Part shown: positions 33,398 through 35,501 of the stretch, in pieces
How positions within the stretch are numbered: position 1 is the first letter of the stretch
Layout: each line of letters starts with the position of its first letter
Origin: an uncultured Rubritalea sp.
GTDB taxonomy: Bacteria; Verrucomicrobiota; Verrucomicrobiia; Verrucomicrobiales; Akkermansiaceae
Length of the DNA stretch: 35,501 bases
Direction: 5' to 3'
Assembly (NCBI GenBank): GCA_937132085.1
Contig: CAKZNV010000160.1
Location: 1-35,501 of the forward strand
Translations under genes and position numbers: made by a program
The notes under the pieces: model-generated
Seen by the model: only the letters and a program-made list of their open reading frames with translations
Told to the model about the DNA's origin: nothing
Database searches by the model: none

Positions 33398-34484
33398 CTT
33401 TAGCATTTCTTCCTGCTAGTAGATCATCAAAGGCTGTTGCTAGATCATCGAGCGCATAGGTTTTTGTGACCAATTGATCTAACAGTAGGTCACCAGATTG
33501 GTAATGCTTGAATAATTTAGGGAAATCTTCAGATGGCTTACACTTTCCGTAGAGAGGATTCATGTAAATTTTATCCCATTCGAAGAGTTCCATATTAAAT
33601 GTGATTGGCTGCTCGATTCCACTTACTTGAATCGCTGTTCCTGCGTTGCGAATCATAGCTAGTGGAGCTGCGCCTAGCTGAGCAACTGCGGTGCATTCGA
33701 AGGCGTAATCTGCGCCTCTTCCTTCAGTAAGTTCTCTGACTTTTTCAGCAGCTAGAGCCAGACCTTTGTCTTCTGTCGAAGCTAAGATCGTGTGTGTCGC
33801 TCCAAATTTCTTAGCGGTCTCAAGTCTGTCTTCGCTGATATCGATTGCGATGATTTTCTTCGCTCCTGAGATTCTAGCTCCTTGAATAACGTTCAGCCCT
33901 ACACCGCCAGTGCCTAGCACTACGGCGGAGCTACCAGGGGTAAGTTTTGCAGCATTAGTCACTGAGCCAACTCCTGTCATCACGCCACAGCCTAGGATAC
34001 AGGCAGAGGAAAATGGGATGCCATCAGCGAGCTTCACTACTGCATCTTCTCTCACCATTGCTAGGCTAGCCATGGTTCCGAGATTGAATGAGCGTGGCGC
34101 AGGCTCACCTTTATAGAGAGAACTCTCTACGCGAGCGTGGCCATGCATAGGATTTTTGCCTGTGACTGGCGAATTCACCTCACAGATAGATTCATTACCG
34201 AGCAGGCATTGGTAGCACTTCTTACAAGGTATCGCCCAGCTGAGGACTACCTTGTCGCCAATTTTAACACCGGTCACATCATCACCAATCGCTTTCACGA
34301 TGCCTGCGCCTTCGTGCCCCATGATGAGTGGACCACCCCATTTCATGGAGTCATGATCCGTGTGGCAAATCCCTGAAGCCTTGATTTCTACTAAGACCTC
34401 ATCGCCGATAGGATCGGATACCTGGATTTCTTCGATAGAAAAGTCGCCTTTCCCATCTGCTATGGCTGCTCTTGCTGTGTGCAT
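33381..34484 (-). CDS. Zinc-dependent alcohol dehydrogenase (class III-like)
   Basis: This 367-aa medium-chain dehydrogenase oxidises an alcohol or reduces an aldehyde with NAD(H). Catalytic-zinc ligands are Cys40 (SGICHTDH), His57 (MGHEGAG) and Cys166 (LGCGVMTGVG). Structural-zinc ligands are Cys87, Cys90, Cys93 and Cys101. The nucleotide motif GTGGVG is at 191-196, followed by AIDISEDRLETAKKFGATH. The LGCGVxTGxG pattern is that of class I/III alcohol and formaldehyde dehydrogenases. The true substrate is not clear. A 2Fe-2S ferredoxin and a ferritin-like protein precede it on the same strand within short gaps, so it may work with an oxygenase-type reaction that makes its alcohol or aldehyde substrate. 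Confidence 0.9.
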   Translation of the reverse strand: MHTARAAIADGKGDFSIEEIQVSDPIGDEVLVEIKASGICHTDHDSMKWGGPLIMGHEGAGIVKAIGDDVTGVKIGDKVVLSWAIPCKKCYQCLLGNESICEVNSPVTGKNPMHGHARVESSLYKGEPAPRSFNLGTMASLAMVREDAVVKLADGIPFSSACILGCGVMTGVGSVTNAAKLTPGSSAVVLGTGGVGLNVIQGARISGAKKIIAIDISEDRLETAKKFGATHTILASTEDKGLALAAEKVRELTEGRGADYAFECTAVAQLGAAPLAMIRNAGTAIQVSGIEQPITFNMELFEWDKIYMNPLYGKCKPSEDFPKLFKHYQSGDLLLDQLVTKTYALDDLATAFDDLLAGRNAKGVILF

Positions 34485-34509
34485 TTTTGTGAATTGTTAG
34501 ATCGTTATG

Positions 34510-34770
34510 TTAGAGGTCTAGTTCTATCGGCTCAGTAGGAACACAGCAGCATGGTAAGCAGGTTCCTTCATCAGGTGTTGTAGCTGGTTCGTTCTCGTAG
34601 GAAACCTTGCCACTACATAGCGTAGTCATGCATGTCCCACAATCGCCGAACCTGCAGCCAAGATCTAAATCAATGCTATTATCTTCGGCGAATTCTGCTA
34701 GAGATTCGTAATCGTTGTCCCAACTTATAGTTTCGTCACTTTGCTTAAATGTTACTTTTATATCACTCAT
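34510..34770 (-). CDS. 2Fe-2S ferredoxin
   Basis: This 86-aa plant/adrenodoxin-type [2Fe-2S] ferredoxin carries electrons. The cluster ligands Cys39, Cys44 and Cys47 (GCRFGDCGTC) have the C-x4-C-x2-C spacing. The fourth ligand comes from the run CCC at 74-76 near the C-terminus (CLPCCCVP). The extra Cys residues there are unusual. The protein lies between the ferritin-like protein and the alcohol dehydrogenase, with gaps of 32 and 25 bases, so it probably feeds electrons to the di-iron protein; this is inferred. Confidence 0.9.
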   Translation of the reverse strand: MSDIKVTFKQSDETISWDNDYESLAEFAEDNSIDLDLGCRFGDCGTCMTTLCSGKVSYENEPATTPDEGTCLPCCCVPTEPIELDL

Positions 34771-34802
34771 TATTTTAAAATTGTTAGACGTTTGTGTTAG
34801 GT

Positions 34803-35501
34803 TTAGTGAGTCACCGGTTTCATGTCAGCTCTGGCTTCTAGATAGCTTGTGTTGAATGCAGCTACGTTTTGATTCACTTCCACTCCCCATGTTTCACATG
34901 CTGATCGGTAGGCATCAGGCCACCAGTTTCTGTGCTGAGTGAGACCATCTTCCTCCCACTTGCTAAAGTCTTGATATGATGCCGCCCAGTTCTTGTCGCC
35001 ATAAGCCATCGCTTCCTTCTGTGTGCCAATTTCTTTCACCAACCAGTCACGTCCTACACGAGCGTGGAGAATCTCATCTGCCCAGTCGTAGTCCTGCATC
35101 TTCATGGCTATCGGAGTAGCGGCGGCTACCGCATATTCCCACTCGGCTTGCTTGCCTGTCTTCGCAGGCATGAGACCTTGCTCGATGTAGAAGAGCACAG
35201 AGTGACGTTCAATAGGACTTAGCATGGTATTCATTGTTAGAGACCATGTGTGATTTAGTGAAATCTCTTTCCAATCCACTCCTGCATGGAGGAATCCTAG
35301 CTCACCCATCATTGCATGACGTGCTTCATCCCAGAGTTGACGCCCCATGTCTTTGTAGTAGTGGTAAGGTTTACCAGGTGTCTCTGTGATAATAGAAGCC
35401 ATCATTTCTGGCACATCGATCTCACGCATACGCTTGTAATACATCATCAGCGTCTTAGGGAGTGGTGGTTGCTCTGGATCATGGAGAAATGCCTCTGCAT
35501 T
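34803..35501 (-). CDS. Ferritin-like di-iron protein, 5' end cut by window edge
   Basis: 232 residues are visible and the frame stays open to the window end, so the start lies outside. An internal ATG at 35447 is not convincing as a start, because the 18 residues before it (NAEAFLHDPEQPPLPKTL) read as normal protein. Two ExxH motifs typical of ferritin-like di-iron proteins can be seen: EARH in LWDEARHAMMGE and EILH in WADEILHARVGRDW. The visible part lacks a signal peptide. Such proteins store iron or act as oxygenases and oxidases. With ferredoxin and alcohol dehydrogenase directly downstream, an oxygenase-like role is possible but unproven. Confidence 0.75.
   Translation of the reverse strand, partial: NAEAFLHDPEQPPLPKTLMMYYKRMREIDVPEMMASIITETPGKPYHYYKDMGRQLWDEARHAMMGELGFLHAGVDWKEISLNHTWSLTMNTMLSPIERHSVLFYIEQGLMPAKTGKQAEWEYAVAAATPIAMKMQDYDWADEILHARVGRDWLVKEIGTQKEAMAYGDKNWAASYQDFSKWEEDGLTQHRNWWPDAYRSACETWGVEVNQNVAAFNTSYLEARADMKPVTH

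Overview
The window looks like a chromosomal segment of a Gram-negative bacterium. My best guess is a marine member of the Verrucomicrobiota (Rubritalea-like), inferred from the gene mix only: a K+-dependent membrane pyrophosphatase, a long-form GAPDH, ExbB/ExbD with signal-peptide partners, a sialidase with a sialic-acid lyase, moderate GC, and few strong Shine-Dalgarno sequences. No rRNA, tRNA, CRISPR array or insertion sequence was found.

Layout. (1) 1-4559: a polyprenyl diphosphate synthase cut by the left edge, aspartate-semialdehyde dehydrogenase, a SanA-like membrane protein, a beta-hydroxyacid dehydrogenase-type oxidoreductase, and a secreted three-repeat protein with a His/Lys-rich linker, closed by a good terminator. 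(2) 4577-11740: an accessory-looking stretch. It holds a DUF4407 membrane/coiled-coil protein, a 465-base AT-rich gap, and a low-GC cassette of three genes (412, 171 and 478 aa). It ends with a two-gene unit: a membrane protein with peptidoglycan-binding-like motifs and a membrane-anchored TIR protein. The 478-aa protein carries the tRNA-guanine transglycosylase (TGT) signatures in the right order but lacks the Cys zinc motif. No queuosine or 7-deazaguanine synthesis gene is nearby. This cassette and the TIR pair are the best candidates for an undescribed system. (3) 11837-13339: a long-form GAPDH with its terminator. (4) 13360-20082, minus strand: the cell-shape operon mreB-mreC-mreD-mrdA, then RNase G/E and a small membrane protein.

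(5) 20354-21976: DNA polymerase IV and a small helix-turn-helix plus coiled-coil protein, followed by a 16-bp perfect inverted repeat. (6) 22143-26607: an ExbB-ExbD operon with a soluble secreted protein made of two ExbD-type periplasmic domains, and a large secreted TPR protein; no TonB gene is present. (7) 26738-29982: membrane pyrophosphatase, a short DEDDh exonuclease, and a small lipoprotein. (8) 30063-33378: N-acetylneuraminate lyase and a secreted sialidase, divergently transcribed, which together would release and cleave sialic acid. (9) 33381-35501, minus strand: a zinc alcohol dehydrogenase, a 2Fe-2S ferredoxin and a ferritin-like di-iron protein cut by the right edge, which look like one redox unit.

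Convergent gene pairs are separated by compact hairpins. One of these (33373-33397) overlaps both stop codons.
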